Position numbers and translations under genes: made by a program
Shown: in pieces, positions 32,801 through 42,332 of the stretch
Layout: every line of letters begins with the position of its first letter
Numbering within the stretch: position 1 is the stretch's first letter
From: CAZUDI01 sp964618975
GTDB taxonomy: Bacteria; Desulfobacterota; Desulfomonilia; UBA1062
Assembly (NCBI GenBank): GCA_964618975.1
Contig: CAZUDI010000024.1
Span: 1-53,366, forward strand
Direction of reading: 5' to 3'
DNA length: 53,366 bases
Notes under the pieces: model-generated
What the model saw: only the letters and a program-made list of their open reading frames with translations
Database searches by the model: none
What the model was told of the DNA's origin: nothing

Positions 32801-33994
32801 CTAGACGGCCGCAGCCATCTGGAAGATCGGCAGGTACATGGCCACGACCACGAACCCGATGATCCCGCCGAGGAAGACCATGAGCAGGGGCTCCAGGGCC
32901 GAGGTCAGCGCCTCGACCGCCGTATCCACCTCCTCGTCGTAGAAATCGGCGATCTTCGAGAGCATCTGATCCATGGCACCGGTAGCCTCCCCGACCGCGA
33001 TCATCTGCACCACCATGCCGGGGAAGATGCCCGACTGTTCGAGCGGCTCGGCCATGGTCTTGCCCTCGCTGATGGCCGAGCGTACGTTGCGGATGGCCTC
33101 TTCCACGACCTTGTTGCCGGCACTGCGGGAGGTGATGTCCAGTCCGTCCATGATGGGTACGCCCGAGGTGATCATGGTGCCGAGCGTCCGGGTGAATTTC
33201 GCCACCGCCACCTTCCTGATCAGGGTCCCGAAGACCGGGAGTTTCAGGGCCAGACTATCCAGATAATACTGCCCCCGTTCCCTTTTCTTGACCATCTTGA
33301 AGGCGATGACCATCAGTACGATCACCCCCAGCATGACGAGCCAGTAGCTCCTGAAGAAATGACTCAGGTCCACCACCAGCTGCGTCGGCCCGGGCAGCGA
33401 GCTGCCGAACTGGGCGAACATATCCTGGAAAGTGGGGATGACGAAGAGCATCAGCACGGCCACCACGCCCATCGCCACGCACAGCACGATGATGGGGTAG
33501 GTCATGGCGCCCTTGACCTTGGACTTGAGGGCCTCGTTCTTCTCCATATACTGGGCCAGTCGGTTGAGGACCAGATCCAGCACGCCGCCGATCTCGCCGG
33601 CGGCCACGAGGTTCACATAGAGGTTATCGAAGAGTTTGGGGTGTTTCTTGAGGGAGTCGGCGAAGGTGGACCCGCCTTCGACGTCGTGTTTGATCTGGGC
33701 GACGACCTTCTTGAAGGTGGGATTGTCCTGCTGGGAACCGAGGATGTCGAGGCACTGCACCAGTGGAAGCCCGGCATTGATCATGGTCGCGAACTGCCGT
33801 GTGAAGACCACCACCTCCTTGATCTTGACCCCCTGTTCGAACAGGACGATGTCCTTGCGTTTGGGCCTGATCTTGGTCGGCACCACCCGCTGACGTCTGA
33901 GGACCATGTTGACGGCGGCCTTGCTGTCCGCTTCGAGCTCCCCCTTCCTCAGGGTGCCGTCCGCAAGCCTGCCCTCCCATGCGAATACGGGCAT
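32801..33994 (-). CDS. pilC: Type IV pilus inner-membrane platform protein PilC
   Basis: Polytopic protein of 397 residues that anchors the pilus motor. It holds two repeated T2SF domains (FTRQFATMINAGLPLVQCLDIL and FTRTLGTMITSGVPIMDGLDI), each followed by ATP-motor contact regions and membrane segments (LCVAMGVVAVLMLFVIPTF, and the C-terminal GGIIGFVVVAMYLPIF). ATG 33994 follows GGAG with good spacing and lies 3 nt after the pilT stop. Third gene of the pilB-pilT-pilC operon. Confidence 0.95.
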   Translation of the reverse strand: MPVFAWEGRLADGTLRKGELEADSKAAVNMVLRRQRVVPTKIRPKRKDIVLFEQGVKIKEVVVFTRQFATMINAGLPLVQCLDILGSQQDNPTFKKVVAQIKHDVEGGSTFADSLKKHPKLFDNLYVNLVAAGEIGGVLDLVLNRLAQYMEKNEALKSKVKGAMTYPIIVLCVAMGVVAVLMLFVIPTFQDMFAQFGSSLPGPTQLVVDLSHFFRSYWLVMLGVIVLMVIAFKMVKKRERGQYYLDSLALKLPVFGTLIRKVAVAKFTRTLGTMITSGVPIMDGLDITSRSAGNKVVEEAIRNVRSAISEGKTMAEPLEQSGIFPGMVVQMIAVGEATGAMDQMLSKIADFYDEEVDTAVEALTSALEPLLMVFLGGIIGFVVVAMYLPIFQMAAAV

Positions 33995-33997
33995 AGA

Positions 33998-35110
33998 TTA
34001 TCTCCTCTCCCTCGTATTGAGGTTCCTCTGCTGATTGGGCGAGGCCATCATCTGTCTGAGCTCCTCCGGGTCCATGGACCAGCCCAGGGCCTCCTCGAGC
34101 GTGACCTGCTTGCGCATGAAGAGGTTCAGGAGTGATTGATTCATGGTCTGCATGCCGTGCTTGGTCTGTCCGACCTGCATCTGGGAATAGATCTGGTGGA
34201 TCTTGTCCTCACGGATGAGATTGCGGATGGCCGGGGTGGCGACCATGACCTCACAGGAAAGCGCGCGGCCCTTGCCATCCGCCCGGGGCAGGAGCTGCTG
34301 GGCAATGACGGCCTCGAGCACAAAGGCCAGCTGGGCCCGCACCTGGGACTGCTGATGGGACGGGAAGGCGTCCACGACGCGGTTGATGGTCTGCACGGCC
34401 GAGTTGGTATGCAGGGTGGCGAACACCAGGTGCCCCGTTTCGGCAATGGTGAGGGCGGCCTGCATGGTCACCAGATCACGCATCTCGCCGATAAAGACCA
34501 CATCCGGGTCCTGCCTGAGGATATACTTCAGGGCATTGGTGAAGCCCTTCGTATCCGAGCCGATCTCCCGTTGGTTAACGATGCATCCCTTGTGCTTATG
34601 GACGAACTCGATGGGATCCTCGATGGTAACGATATGGTCGTGGCGCTCGATGTTGATCTTGTCGAGGAAGGCCGCCAGGGTGGTGGACTTCCCGCTGCCG
34701 GTCGGCCCGGTGACGAGCACCATGCCCCGGGGCATGTTGGTGAGGTTGTTCACCACGGACGGCAGCCCAAGGCTCTCCAGCGGCAGGATCTCGTAGGGGA
34801 TCATCCGGAAGACCCCGGCCAGGGCCCCGCGCTGCACAAAGACATTGACCCTGAAACGGGCCAGGCCCTTGATCCCGAAGGAGAGATCAAGCTCCAGCTC
34901 TTCCTCGAACTGGTGCTTCTGGGCCTCGGTGAGGATGGAATACAACAGCTGTCGCGTTGCCTGCGGGGTGAGCATAGGCATATCCAGGGGATAGAGCCTA
35001 CCCCGCACCCGGACCTGAGGGGGCGAACCCGTGGTAAGATGCAGGTCGGAAGCGCCCTTTTCCACCATGGCCTTCAACAGATCATAGATGTTGCCGCTAG
35101 TCTCTTCCAC
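33998..35110 (-). CDS. pilT: Type IV pilus retraction ATPase PilT
   Basis: Hexameric ATPase of 370 residues that depolymerises the pilus for twitching. Walker A GPTGSGKST, Asp box IVTIEDPIEF, Walker B VVFIGEMRD, His box ATLHTN, and the PilT-specific AIRNLIRE retraction motif are all present. It starts with GTG at 35110 with AGGAG about 10 nt upstream, 17 nt after pilB. The C-terminus is slightly longer than in short PilTs. Confidence 0.96.
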   Translation of the reverse strand: MEETSGNIYDLLKAMVEKGASDLHLTTGSPPQVRVRGRLYPLDMPMLTPQATRQLLYSILTEAQKHQFEEELELDLSFGIKGLARFRVNVFVQRGALAGVFRMIPYEILPLESLGLPSVVNNLTNMPRGMVLVTGPTGSGKSTTLAAFLDKINIERHDHIVTIEDPIEFVHKHKGCIVNQREIGSDTKGFTNALKYILRQDPDVVFIGEMRDLVTMQAALTIAETGHLVFATLHTNSAVQTINRVVDAFPSHQQSQVRAQLAFVLEAVIAQQLLPRADGKGRALSCEVMVATPAIRNLIREDKIHQIYSQMQVGQTKHGMQTMNQSLLNLFMRKQVTLEEALGWSMDPEELRQMMASPNQQRNLNTRERR

Positions 35111-35127
35111 GTCTTTCTATCTCCTCG

Positions 35128-36831
35128 TCAATCAGCCATGGTGGTTCTCAGGACCTCGGAAACCGAGGTGACCCCCTCGAGAATCTTGGTCAACCCGCTC
35201 TGCCTGAGGGTCTTCATGCCATGACTGATGGCCTCGTTCTTGATCTCGGTGGTGCTGGCCCCCATGAGGATGAGCTCCTTGACGGTCTCGTTCACGGCCA
35301 TGACCTCGTACAGGGCGACTCTCCCCTTGAAACCCGTATTGCCACAGACCGGGCAGCCTTTGCCCCGGAAGCACTGCGCCTGTGAAGCGGTATCCGGGTC
35401 CATCCCCATCTGGATGAGGGTCTCCGGGGAGACGTCGTCGGGCTCCTTGCACTGGCTGCAGACCTTGCGCGCCAGCCTCTGGGCCACGATGAGGTTGACC
35501 GAGGAGGCCACCAGGAAGGGTTCGATCCCCATGTTGAGCAGACGGTTGATGGTGGAGGGGGCATCGTTCGTGTGCAGGGTGGACAGCACCAGGTGGCCCG
35601 TGAGGGCGGCCTTGATGGCAATCTCGGCCGTCTCGAAGTCGCGGATCTCGCCCACGAGAATGATATCCGGGTCCTGCCGCAGAAAGGACCTGAGCGCCGA
35701 GGAAAAGGTCAGCCCGATCTCCTCATGCATCTGGACCTGGTTGATGCCCGCCAGATCGAACTCGACGGGATCTTCCGCCGTGGAGATGTTGCAGTCGATC
35801 TTGTTGAGCTCGGAAAGGGCGGAATACAGGGTCGTGGTCTTACCCGACCCGGTGGGGCCCGTTACGAGCACCATGCCCCAGGGCTTGTAGATGCCTTCCT
35901 TGAATACCGACAGGGCGCCTTCCTCGAAGCCGAGTTTGGTCATATCCAGCTGGAGGTTGGTCTTATCCAGGATTCGCAGCACCACCTTCTCCCCGAAGAG
36001 TGTGGGCAGTACCGAGACACGGAACTCCACTTCCTTGCCGCCCTGAATGCGCAGCTTGATCCGGCCGTCCTGCGGCAGCCGTCGCTCGGCGATATCCAGC
36101 TTGGACATGATCTTGAGGCGCGAGACGATGGCGTTCTTCAGGCGGATGGGCGGCTTCATGGCCTCATAGAGCATGCCATCAAGCCGGAAACGGATGCGCA
36201 TGAACTTTTCGTAGGGTTCGATGTGGATGTCGCTGGCACCCTTCTTGATGGCATCCACCAGGGTGAGGTTGACGAGCTTGATGACCGGGGCCTGATCGGC
36301 CTCCTTCTCCAGGTCGCCCACCGCCACATCATCGCCCTCGGCCGCCAGTTCCACGGAGCCCTGTTCGTACTCGAAGCTGCTGATGGCGTCATCCAGGGAG
36401 GAGGCCTGATCGTAGTAGTTATCGATGGCCCACTTGAGTGATTCCTCAGAGGTTACGTGCACATTGATGGTGTATCCGGTGAGGAACTTCAGGTCATCGA
36501 CGGCAAAGATGTTGGAGGGGTCCGTCATGGCCACACTCAGGGTGGAACCGTCCCGGGCGAAGGGGATGGCGTGATATTTCTGGACCACATTCAGCGGGAT
36601 GAGTTTGACGACCTCCGGGGAGGGCTGCACGTTTCTGAGCATGATCGGGGGAACCCGGTATTGGTCACTGAGGAAATTGACCAACTGCTCCTCGCTGATG
36701 TGGCCGAGCTTGACGAGTTGGGACCCCAGCCGACTCCCGCTGGTAGACTGGGCCTTCTGGGCCTCGAGAAGTTGTTCGGGAGTGATCAGGGCATTATTAA
36801 CCAGTTTTTCGCCTATGCGCTCATTTGCCAT
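35128..36831 (-). CDS. pilB: Type IV pilus assembly ATPase PilB
   Basis: Extension motor ATPase of 567 residues. An N-terminal MshEN-like domain (LVNNALITPEQLLEAQK, GHISEEQLVNFLS) precedes the ATPase with Walker A GPTGSGKTTT, Asp box STAEDPVEFD, Walker B IILVGEIRD and His box STLHTND, then a tetracysteine zinc site (CSQC and CPVC). MshEN domains can bind cyclic di-GMP, and an RpfG-like HD-GYP gene lies nearby at 37713; a link is inference only. ATG 36831 has AAGGTG close upstream. Confidence 0.96.
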   Translation of the reverse strand: MANERIGEKLVNNALITPEQLLEAQKAQSTSGSRLGSQLVKLGHISEEQLVNFLSDQYRVPPIMLRNVQPSPEVVKLIPLNVVQKYHAIPFARDGSTLSVAMTDPSNIFAVDDLKFLTGYTINVHVTSEESLKWAIDNYYDQASSLDDAISSFEYEQGSVELAAEGDDVAVGDLEKEADQAPVIKLVNLTLVDAIKKGASDIHIEPYEKFMRIRFRLDGMLYEAMKPPIRLKNAIVSRLKIMSKLDIAERRLPQDGRIKLRIQGGKEVEFRVSVLPTLFGEKVVLRILDKTNLQLDMTKLGFEEGALSVFKEGIYKPWGMVLVTGPTGSGKTTTLYSALSELNKIDCNISTAEDPVEFDLAGINQVQMHEEIGLTFSSALRSFLRQDPDIILVGEIRDFETAEIAIKAALTGHLVLSTLHTNDAPSTINRLLNMGIEPFLVASSVNLIVAQRLARKVCSQCKEPDDVSPETLIQMGMDPDTASQAQCFRGKGCPVCGNTGFKGRVALYEVMAVNETVKELILMGASTTEIKNEAISHGMKTLRQSGLTKILEGVTSVSEVLRTTMAD

Positions 36832-37013
36832 ACGACACCTTGATCATGCATATCGGTTGATGGGTGATTTGACTTTAATCGAAAAAATTTCTCATAGTTG
36901 CACGCAGATGAGACCCCTTTGCCCCCCGTCGGGACGGGGACGAGTCGGCCTGGGATCCCCGTCAAGCTTGCCCGCCGGCCAGGGCGCAGGTCCCCCCCCA
37001 CGAATCGGACCCG

Positions 37014-37364
37014 CTACTCATCCGTCTTCTTCTTACGCCTGGAACGCATCTCGTCCAGCGAAATCACCTCACCGGGGTGGGTGGTGTGTGAGGGGGATTC
37101 GCCCTTTCTTTCAAGTTCAGGGACGAAGTGCCCGGCCGGGGCCAGGGCACTGATCCGGATGGGGATGTCCCGCATGGTGAAGGGCACCCCGTCTAGATAT
37201 TCGGACTTGAGGATCCAGCTCACCTCCTGGGGAGGAAAGCTCAGGAACAGCAGGCGGACGGTGAACCAGCGCGGCTTTATATCGGGTTCGATGCCCTCGA
37301 TCCTGGCATAGATGGAGGGTTTGTTGTCGATATAGATGGCAACGATATCCCCTGTCGTACTCAC
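37014..37364 (-). CDS. Conserved protein of unknown function (116 residues)
   Basis: Soluble protein with a beta-rich core: GDIVAIYIDNKPSIYARIEG, IKPRWFTVRLLFLSFPPQEV, WILKSEYLDGVPFTM. It has a basic C-terminal tail (RSRRKKKTDE). I recall similar short proteins as conserved hypotheticals in Desulfobacterota, but know no function. It lies upstream of pilB on the same strand, with 182 bp between, so a shared transcript with the pilus genes is uncertain. No ribosome site of note was seen at the ATG 37364. Confidence 0.65.
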   Translation of the reverse strand: MSTTGDIVAIYIDNKPSIYARIEGIEPDIKPRWFTVRLLFLSFPPQEVSWILKSEYLDGVPFTMRDIPIRISALAPAGHFVPELERKGESPSHTTHPGEVISLDEMRSRRKKKTDE

Positions 37365-37712
37365 ACCAAGTCCATATCACAACCACCCCCTGATGACAAC
37401 GTCCCGTATCCCTCAAGGATGACCGCCGCTCCTGATCTCGGTCCGGTCCAATGCTGTTCCGCCCCGGCGGCGACCCCCGTAAGGCCCCAGCCTTAGCCGC
37501 CCTGGAATTGTCGCCCTCCAAGGGCTTGTCAGCCGGCAGGCCCTTCGCCGCCGAGCGTCATGGACCGGCCGTTACGCGCCGCCACTCCATGACGTTAATG
37601 AAAACGGCCATCATTTCCGATAGGATATGGATAATTAGCTTTGCCCTTCAAGCCCAACGCAAAACATGCTACAAGGGGGTACGCCGGGGAAAGGCGAGGA
37701 AGTGATCTCACG
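37365..37712. other. 348-bp intergenic region before the HD-GYP regulator
   Basis: Control region between divergent genes. It holds a 9-bp inverted repeat (CGTCATGGA at 37556-37564 with TCCATGACG at 37586-37594, 21-nt spacer). No gene is seen. Confidence 0.4.
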
Positions 37713-38675
37713 ATGAAAGAAAAGGTCCTGTTCGTCGACGATGAGGTACTCGTACTCGAAATAGCCGAGATGCTCTTCGAGGAGCACGGCCTCAAGATCC
37801 TCACGGCCAGGGACGCCCAGGAAGCCTTGGAGATGATGCAGAACAACGAGGTCGCGGTGCTCGTCTCGGACAACCTCATGCCCGGGATGAAGGGGATCGA
37901 CCTTCTCTCGCAGGTCAAACGCATCTCTCCTGATACGGTCAAGATTCTTATGACAGGCTTTGCCGATCTGGATACCGCCATCGACGCCATCAACCGTGTG
38001 GAGGTCTTCCGCTTTGTGGTCAAGCCCTGGGAAAACACCCAACTGGTTGAGCTGGTGGATGACGCCCTCAAACGCTATCGGCTCATCAAGTCCCTCAGAC
38101 GGGGGGACGAGGCCACCATGCTCTCCCTGGTGCACGCCCTCGAACTCAAGGATCCGTATACACGGGGACATTCGGAACGGGTCGCCGAATATGCCCTCGG
38201 GATTGCGGACCGGCTCGGCCTTTCCGCCGACATCAAAAAGGCCATCAAGTACGGCAGCTGGCTCCACGACTGCGGCAAGATCGGTGTCTCCGAGGCCATC
38301 CTGCAGCACGAGGGGCCCCTGAACGAGGCCGAGATGCATGTCGTTCGCAACCACCCTTCCTGGGGGGCCGAGGTGGCCCGGCAGGCCATGCTCTCCGAGG
38401 GGATTGTCAACGTGATCCTCGCCCATCACGAACGCTATGACGGCAAGGGTTATCCCTCCGGCCTCCAGGGGGGCGACATCCCCATAGAGGCACGTATCGT
38501 CAGTGCGGCCGACATCTTTGACGCCCTGACTACCAAGCGGCCCTACCGCAATGCCTACCAGACGGACAAGGCCCTGGAAATCATGACCTCCATGAAGGGC
38601 AATGTGCTCGATCCCGCCATCGTGGACATCTTCGCACAGCTCTATTTACACTGCATCCCCGCCTCCCGGTCCTAG
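37713..38675 (+). CDS. Response regulator with HD-GYP domain (RpfG type)
   Basis: Regulator of 320 residues: N-terminal receiver with VDDEVLVL, phospho-acceptor Asp53 in LVSDNLMPGMKG and Lys in FVVKPW, then an HD-GYP phosphodiesterase domain with RGHSERVAEYA, HDCGKIGV, HHERYDGKGYPSGL and SAADIFDALTTKRPYR. All catalytic residues of the family are present, so it should hydrolyse cyclic di-GMP. ATG 37713 follows GAGGAAG. No kinase adjoins it. A 9-bp inverted repeat lies in its upstream region. Confidence 0.92.
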   Translation: MKEKVLFVDDEVLVLEIAEMLFEEHGLKILTARDAQEALEMMQNNEVAVLVSDNLMPGMKGIDLLSQVKRISPDTVKILMTGFADLDTAIDAINRVEVFRFVVKPWENTQLVELVDDALKRYRLIKSLRRGDEATMLSLVHALELKDPYTRGHSERVAEYALGIADRLGLSADIKKAIKYGSWLHDCGKIGVSEAILQHEGPLNEAEMHVVRNHPSWGAEVARQAMLSEGIVNVILAHHERYDGKGYPSGLQGGDIPIEARIVSAADIFDALTTKRPYRNAYQTDKALEIMTSMKGNVLDPAIVDIFAQLYLHCIPASRS

Positions 38676-38942
38676 AGACAATCCGGAACGGGGTGGCCCC
38701 CTGCCATGAATGTCTGATCCCGCCCTTCCCCCAAGCGGCTAACTGACCAGGGGTACGCTATTTCGGTGGGCAAGGGATTGCCTCAGGTCCACGAGACGCA
38801 TATATTTCCCTAGGCGGACCTTCAATCGCGGCTCACCCTCCCCTGGTCCCGGCCGTCTCTGATCGCTGTGGGTCGCACTCCCCGCCACTGGCGGCAGGCA
38901 GGGGTATCATATCCATGATTGCGGTCCGTTTGAGGAGGGGGC

Positions 38943-39464
38943 ATGATCCAGTTGCTGGCCAGAATGCTGAAGGTGTTGAACTCCGAGGCAAAACCACTGC
39001 AGATCGCGGGTGCGGTGAGTCTGGCGATGGTCGCCGGTCTCACCCCGCTGATGAGCCTCCACAATCTGCTCGTGTTTCTCCTGGTTTTGACCCTGCGGGT
39101 CAATCTCTCGGCCTTTCTCCTGGCCCTGGCGTTCTTCTCCGCACTGGGGCCGCTCCTCGACCCGATCTTCCACCACACCGGGCTCGCGCTCCTGGGCCTG
39201 CCCTCGCTGGCCCCGCTGTGGACCGTGCTCTCCAACACCACCCTCGGCCGGATCGAGCGCATCTACAACAGCGTCTCCCTCGGCAGTCTGACACTCGCAC
39301 TCCTGTTTTTCTATCCCGTCTTGCGCCTCACGACCACAGCCGTCATGCGGTACCGAGAACGCCTGCTGGTCTGGATCCGGAAGACGCGGGTCATGCAGCT
39401 CTTCAAAATGAGCCGGCTCTACAGGGCCTATGAGGCCCTCCGAATCATGGGGGATACACAATGA
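38943..39464 (+). CDS. TIGR03546-family membrane protein
   Basis: Integral membrane protein of 173 residues, about three or four segments, with the pattern LQIAGAVSLAMVAGLTPLMSLHNLLVFLLVLTLRVNLSAF. This matches the TIGR03546 group, related to DUF2062, which is nearly always followed by TIGR03545. It overlaps the next gene (ATGA at 39461-39464), so the two are coupled. Function unknown; lipid or envelope transport is a guess from the partner's AsmA-like build. Confidence 0.83.
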   Translation: MIQLLARMLKVLNSEAKPLQIAGAVSLAMVAGLTPLMSLHNLLVFLLVLTLRVNLSAFLLALAFFSALGPLLDPIFHHTGLALLGLPSLAPLWTVLSNTTLGRIERIYNSVSLGSLTLALLFFYPVLRLTTTAVMRYRERLLVWIRKTRVMQLFKMSRLYRAYEALRIMGDTQ

Positions 39465-41215
39465 AAACCTGGATACGCCTGCCGGGTCTTCTGGCCTTCT
39501 TCATCCTGGTGGCCCTGGGACTTGCGTGCTGGTATCTCATGGCCGACACCCTCGTGCGCTCCGGGCTGGAAAAGTCCGCCACCCGTCTGGTGGGGGCCCG
39601 CGTGGATATCGCCCGCGCGGACCTCACGCTGCGTCCAGCGGGGATCACCCTGGAAGGCATCCAGGTCACCGATCCGGAGCAGCCGCTGATCAACGCCGTC
39701 ACCATGGAGCGCATCGCCTGCACCTTGGGTGCCTTCCAGCTCCTGCGCCGCAGGATCATCATCGAAGAGATGGCCCTCGAGGGATTGGCCTTCGGCACAC
39801 CCCGCCAGTCCTCAGGGGCGCTCAAAAGGCCAGTCCGGACAACCTCCGCCCCCAAGATGCGCCTGTCTGACAAGCTCGCCCTGCCCGCCCTCAAGACGCT
39901 GGATGCCGCTTCTATCCTGGCACAGGCAGACCTGACGACCGTGAAAATGATCGAGTCTGCCCAGAATGACCTGCGCCTGCAGGGCGAGCGCTGGCGGCAG
40001 CGCCTCAGCGAGCTGCCCGACAAACAGAAGATGGAGGACTATCAGGCCCGCATCGCGCGCCTGAAAAGCAGCGCCAGGGGAAAGGCCGCCCTTACGGCCC
40101 TCCCCGAGATCACGGCCCTGTACAATGACCTCCAGCGCGACCTGACCCTGCTCAGTCAGTCGCAACAGGCCTTCGGCCACGATTATGCCTCCCTGATGGA
40201 GCGCGTGCAACAGGTGGCCCGCGCCCCGCACGAGGACGCACGGCGGCTGAGACAGAAGTACGGCCTGAGCCCCGTGGGCCTGGGCAACATCGCTGCGATC
40301 CTCTTCGGACAGAAGATCGGCCGCTGGGTGGAAAGATGCCTCTCCTGGCATGCACGCCTCTCCCCGCTCTTCGAGCACCTGCAAGAGGAAAGGCGCGGCC
40401 GCAGGACAACCCGGCCGCTGCGCGCCGCGGGTGTGGACGTGTACTTCCCCGAAGAGCCCCCCCAGCCCGGTTGGCTGATCCACCGGGCCGCGCTGACGGC
40501 CAAGCTTACGGCGGGGGAATTTGCAGGCAGTTTCCACGACCTCACCCCGGATCAGGACCTTCACGGCCTCCCCTTCAGCTGGTCCTTCTCCGCGCGCAAC
40601 CTTGAGCACCTGCAGGGCATGGACCTCCAAGGCCGCTTCAACCGGGTCGATCCCCGACACCCCCGCGACGAGGTGCACCTTTCCCTTTCCGGTCTGAAGC
40701 TCGAAAACCAGCCGCTGGGGCCCGGGGACCTCTCCCTCGTGCTGAAGGGGGCCAGCCTTGAGGTTCAGCTGGATGCCCTTCTGAGCGGGGGAATCATCGA
40801 TGCCGGTCTCACGGCCACGGCCACGGGAGCGGCCTTCTCGGCGCCGGCCGTCGGGGAGGGCCCGGGCCTCTACCAGGCCCTGTCCGCGGCGCTTGCCGGC
40901 ATCGAACGGTTCACCCTCACCACCCGCATCACGGGCCCGCCCGACGACTTCAGCGTTCAGTTGAGCTCGGACCTTGACGAGGCACTCGGGCATGTCGTAA
41001 GAGGGTACATCGATCAGCAGGGCCAGAGGCTGCAGCAGGAACTGGAGGGGCTGATCCGCGAGAAGGCCGCGGACAAGCTGCGTGCATTCGAGACAGAGCA
41101 GGCGGCCCTGATGGTGATCAAAGAGGAACTGACCGCCCGGCTTAACCTGGCACAAGAACTGCGGGGAGACAACCTGTTCCGAGTGATCTCTAAAGGTGTA
41201 CCCCGCGCCTTCTGA
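39461..41215 (+). CDS. TIGR03545-family AsmA-like envelope protein
   Basis: Protein of 584 residues with one N-terminal membrane anchor (residues about 8-28) and a large extracytoplasmic part: an AsmA-like beta-rich start (LVGARVDIARADLTLRPAGITLEGIQVTD), a central coiled coil (about 165-260, including RLKSSARGKAALTALPEI), and further AsmA-type strands ending in a long helix. TIGR03545 members have this layout. It partners TIGR03546 in the same operon; a bridging role in the cell envelope is plausible but unproven. Confidence 0.82.
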   Translation: MKTWIRLPGLLAFFILVALGLACWYLMADTLVRSGLEKSATRLVGARVDIARADLTLRPAGITLEGIQVTDPEQPLINAVTMERIACTLGAFQLLRRRIIIEEMALEGLAFGTPRQSSGALKRPVRTTSAPKMRLSDKLALPALKTLDAASILAQADLTTVKMIESAQNDLRLQGERWRQRLSELPDKQKMEDYQARIARLKSSARGKAALTALPEITALYNDLQRDLTLLSQSQQAFGHDYASLMERVQQVARAPHEDARRLRQKYGLSPVGLGNIAAILFGQKIGRWVERCLSWHARLSPLFEHLQEERRGRRTTRPLRAAGVDVYFPEEPPQPGWLIHRAALTAKLTAGEFAGSFHDLTPDQDLHGLPFSWSFSARNLEHLQGMDLQGRFNRVDPRHPRDEVHLSLSGLKLENQPLGPGDLSLVLKGASLEVQLDALLSGGIIDAGLTATATGAAFSAPAVGEGPGLYQALSAALAGIERFTLTTRITGPPDDFSVQLSSDLDEALGHVVRGYIDQQGQRLQQELEGLIREKAADKLRAFETEQAALMVIKEELTARLNLAQELRGDNLFRVISKGVPRAF

Positions 41216-41254
41216 CCGGCCCGGGCGTACATCAAGGCGTAGCGAGAGCAGGTG

Positions 41255-41521
41255 ATGAGTGTATTCGAAGTGATCATGCTGGCGTGTTTCGGGGCGGCTT
41301 GGCCGCCTTCCATTTACAAATCCTATACCTCTCGCACCTCGCGGGGCAAGAGCCTGCCCTTTCTGTGCGTGATCTTCTTAGGGTATGTCGCGGGGATCCT
41401 CCACAAGGTGAACTTCAACCCGGACTGGGTGGTCTGTCTGTACGCCTTCAATGCCTTGATGGTGGCCATCGATTGCGGGCTGTGGTTTCGCAATACGGCC
41501 TACGATCGCCGTGCCTTATGA
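41255..41521 (+). CDS. PQ-loop / SemiSWEET-like small membrane protein
   Basis: Protein of 88 residues with three membrane segments and a proline motif in FGAAWPPSIYKSYTSRTSRGKS, GYVAGILHK. It resembles half-size PQ-loop proteins, which form dimeric small-solute channels in some families. ATG 41255 (a GTG lies three bases earlier at 41252) follows an AGGTG-like site. It is 39 bp after the TIGR03545 gene on the same strand and overlaps the convergent YdjC gene by 6 bp. Confidence 0.72.
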   Translation: MSVFEVIMLACFGAAWPPSIYKSYTSRTSRGKSLPFLCVIFLGYVAGILHKVNFNPDWVVCLYAFNALMVAIDCGLWFRNTAYDRRAL

Positions 41522-42247
41522 GAAGGCCGCGAAACTTACCAGAGTGCACTCCTGCCGTCTGAGCATATCGGAAAACTCCGCCCCCAGAAGGAACGCGAGT
41601 TCACGGTTGCGCCATTCCTCGCCCCCCCGGGCGGGGTGCACCACCAGCTCGGTGGAGTGCGCGCTTACCTGAGAGAGGCGCTGTGCCCCTTCGAGCATGC
41701 AGCCGGTGCGGAAAAATCCGTAGTTCCGCAGGCAGGCATCCGTCTCACGATAGTCCGCTGCGGTCAAGGGGATGTCCTCCCGGGTGGGAAGGCTGTAGCC
41801 CGTACGGCTGAAACGCAGGGATCTAACGCCATACTCGCGCATGAGCTGCACCATGATCCGGAATATAGCGGGGAACCCATGCACATGATGGTGGGTGTCG
41901 ATGTGCGTGGGGTTGAGCCCCAGGGCCAGGAACCCCTCCATCTGCCGGTGCGCCTCCCGATAAAGCCCCGCGACAAAGGCCGGGCTCTCAAGCAGCTCCG
42001 TGAGACGTGCGCGTGGATAGCGCTCCCTTCCCGGTGAGGACCAACCCAGTCGGGCGTCGAGGTCGAGATGCAGACCCAGAGAGGTGATCCCCCGGCGTTT
42101 GAGCTCCCGGGCGGCCTGCGGGGCCTGGCCCGCGCGCACCATCAGAGAGGTGTCCGTAATCACCCCCCGGTCCAGGCCTTCACAGATCCCCGCATTGATT
42201 TCCGGGGAGAGCCCCAGATCATCGGCATTGACGATCAGATAGCGCAC
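41516..42247 (-). CDS. YdjC/ChbG-family carbohydrate deacetylase
   Basis: Enzyme of 243 residues; family motif MRYLIVNADDLGLSPEIN with the metal Asp/Asp, LGLHLDLD and DTHHHVHGFPAIF (metal-binding histidines). Related proteins remove acetyl groups from chito-oligosaccharides or, as HpnK, act in hopanoid synthesis; here no hopanoid genes are near. ATG 42247 follows no obvious strong site. A hairpin (CCTCCCTG-CCG-CAGGGAGG, 42294-42312) lies just upstream. Confidence 0.85.
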   Translation of the reverse strand: MRYLIVNADDLGLSPEINAGICEGLDRGVITDTSLMVRAGQAPQAARELKRRGITSLGLHLDLDARLGWSSPGRERYPRARLTELLESPAFVAGLYREAHRQMEGFLALGLNPTHIDTHHHVHGFPAIFRIMVQLMREYGVRSLRFSRTGYSLPTREDIPLTAADYRETDACLRNYGFFRTGCMLEGAQRLSQVSAHSTELVVHPARGGEEWRNRELAFLLGAEFSDMLRRQECTLVSFAAFS

Positions 42248-42293
42248 ATCGGGAGCATAATCACAGGAAAGAAGTCAAGGTCAAGTCCGGGAT

Positions 42294-42312
42294 CCTCCCT
42301 GCCGCAGGGAGG
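42294..42312. terminator. Hairpin between BCAM0308-family and YdjC genes
   Basis: An 8-bp perfect stem with loop CCG, 20 bp from repeat copy 8 and about 100 bp after the BCAM0308-family stop on the minus strand. No T-run follows; terminator or RNA stabiliser. Confidence 0.35.
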
Positions 42313-42332
42313 TATGGGAATGTGACCCAGCG

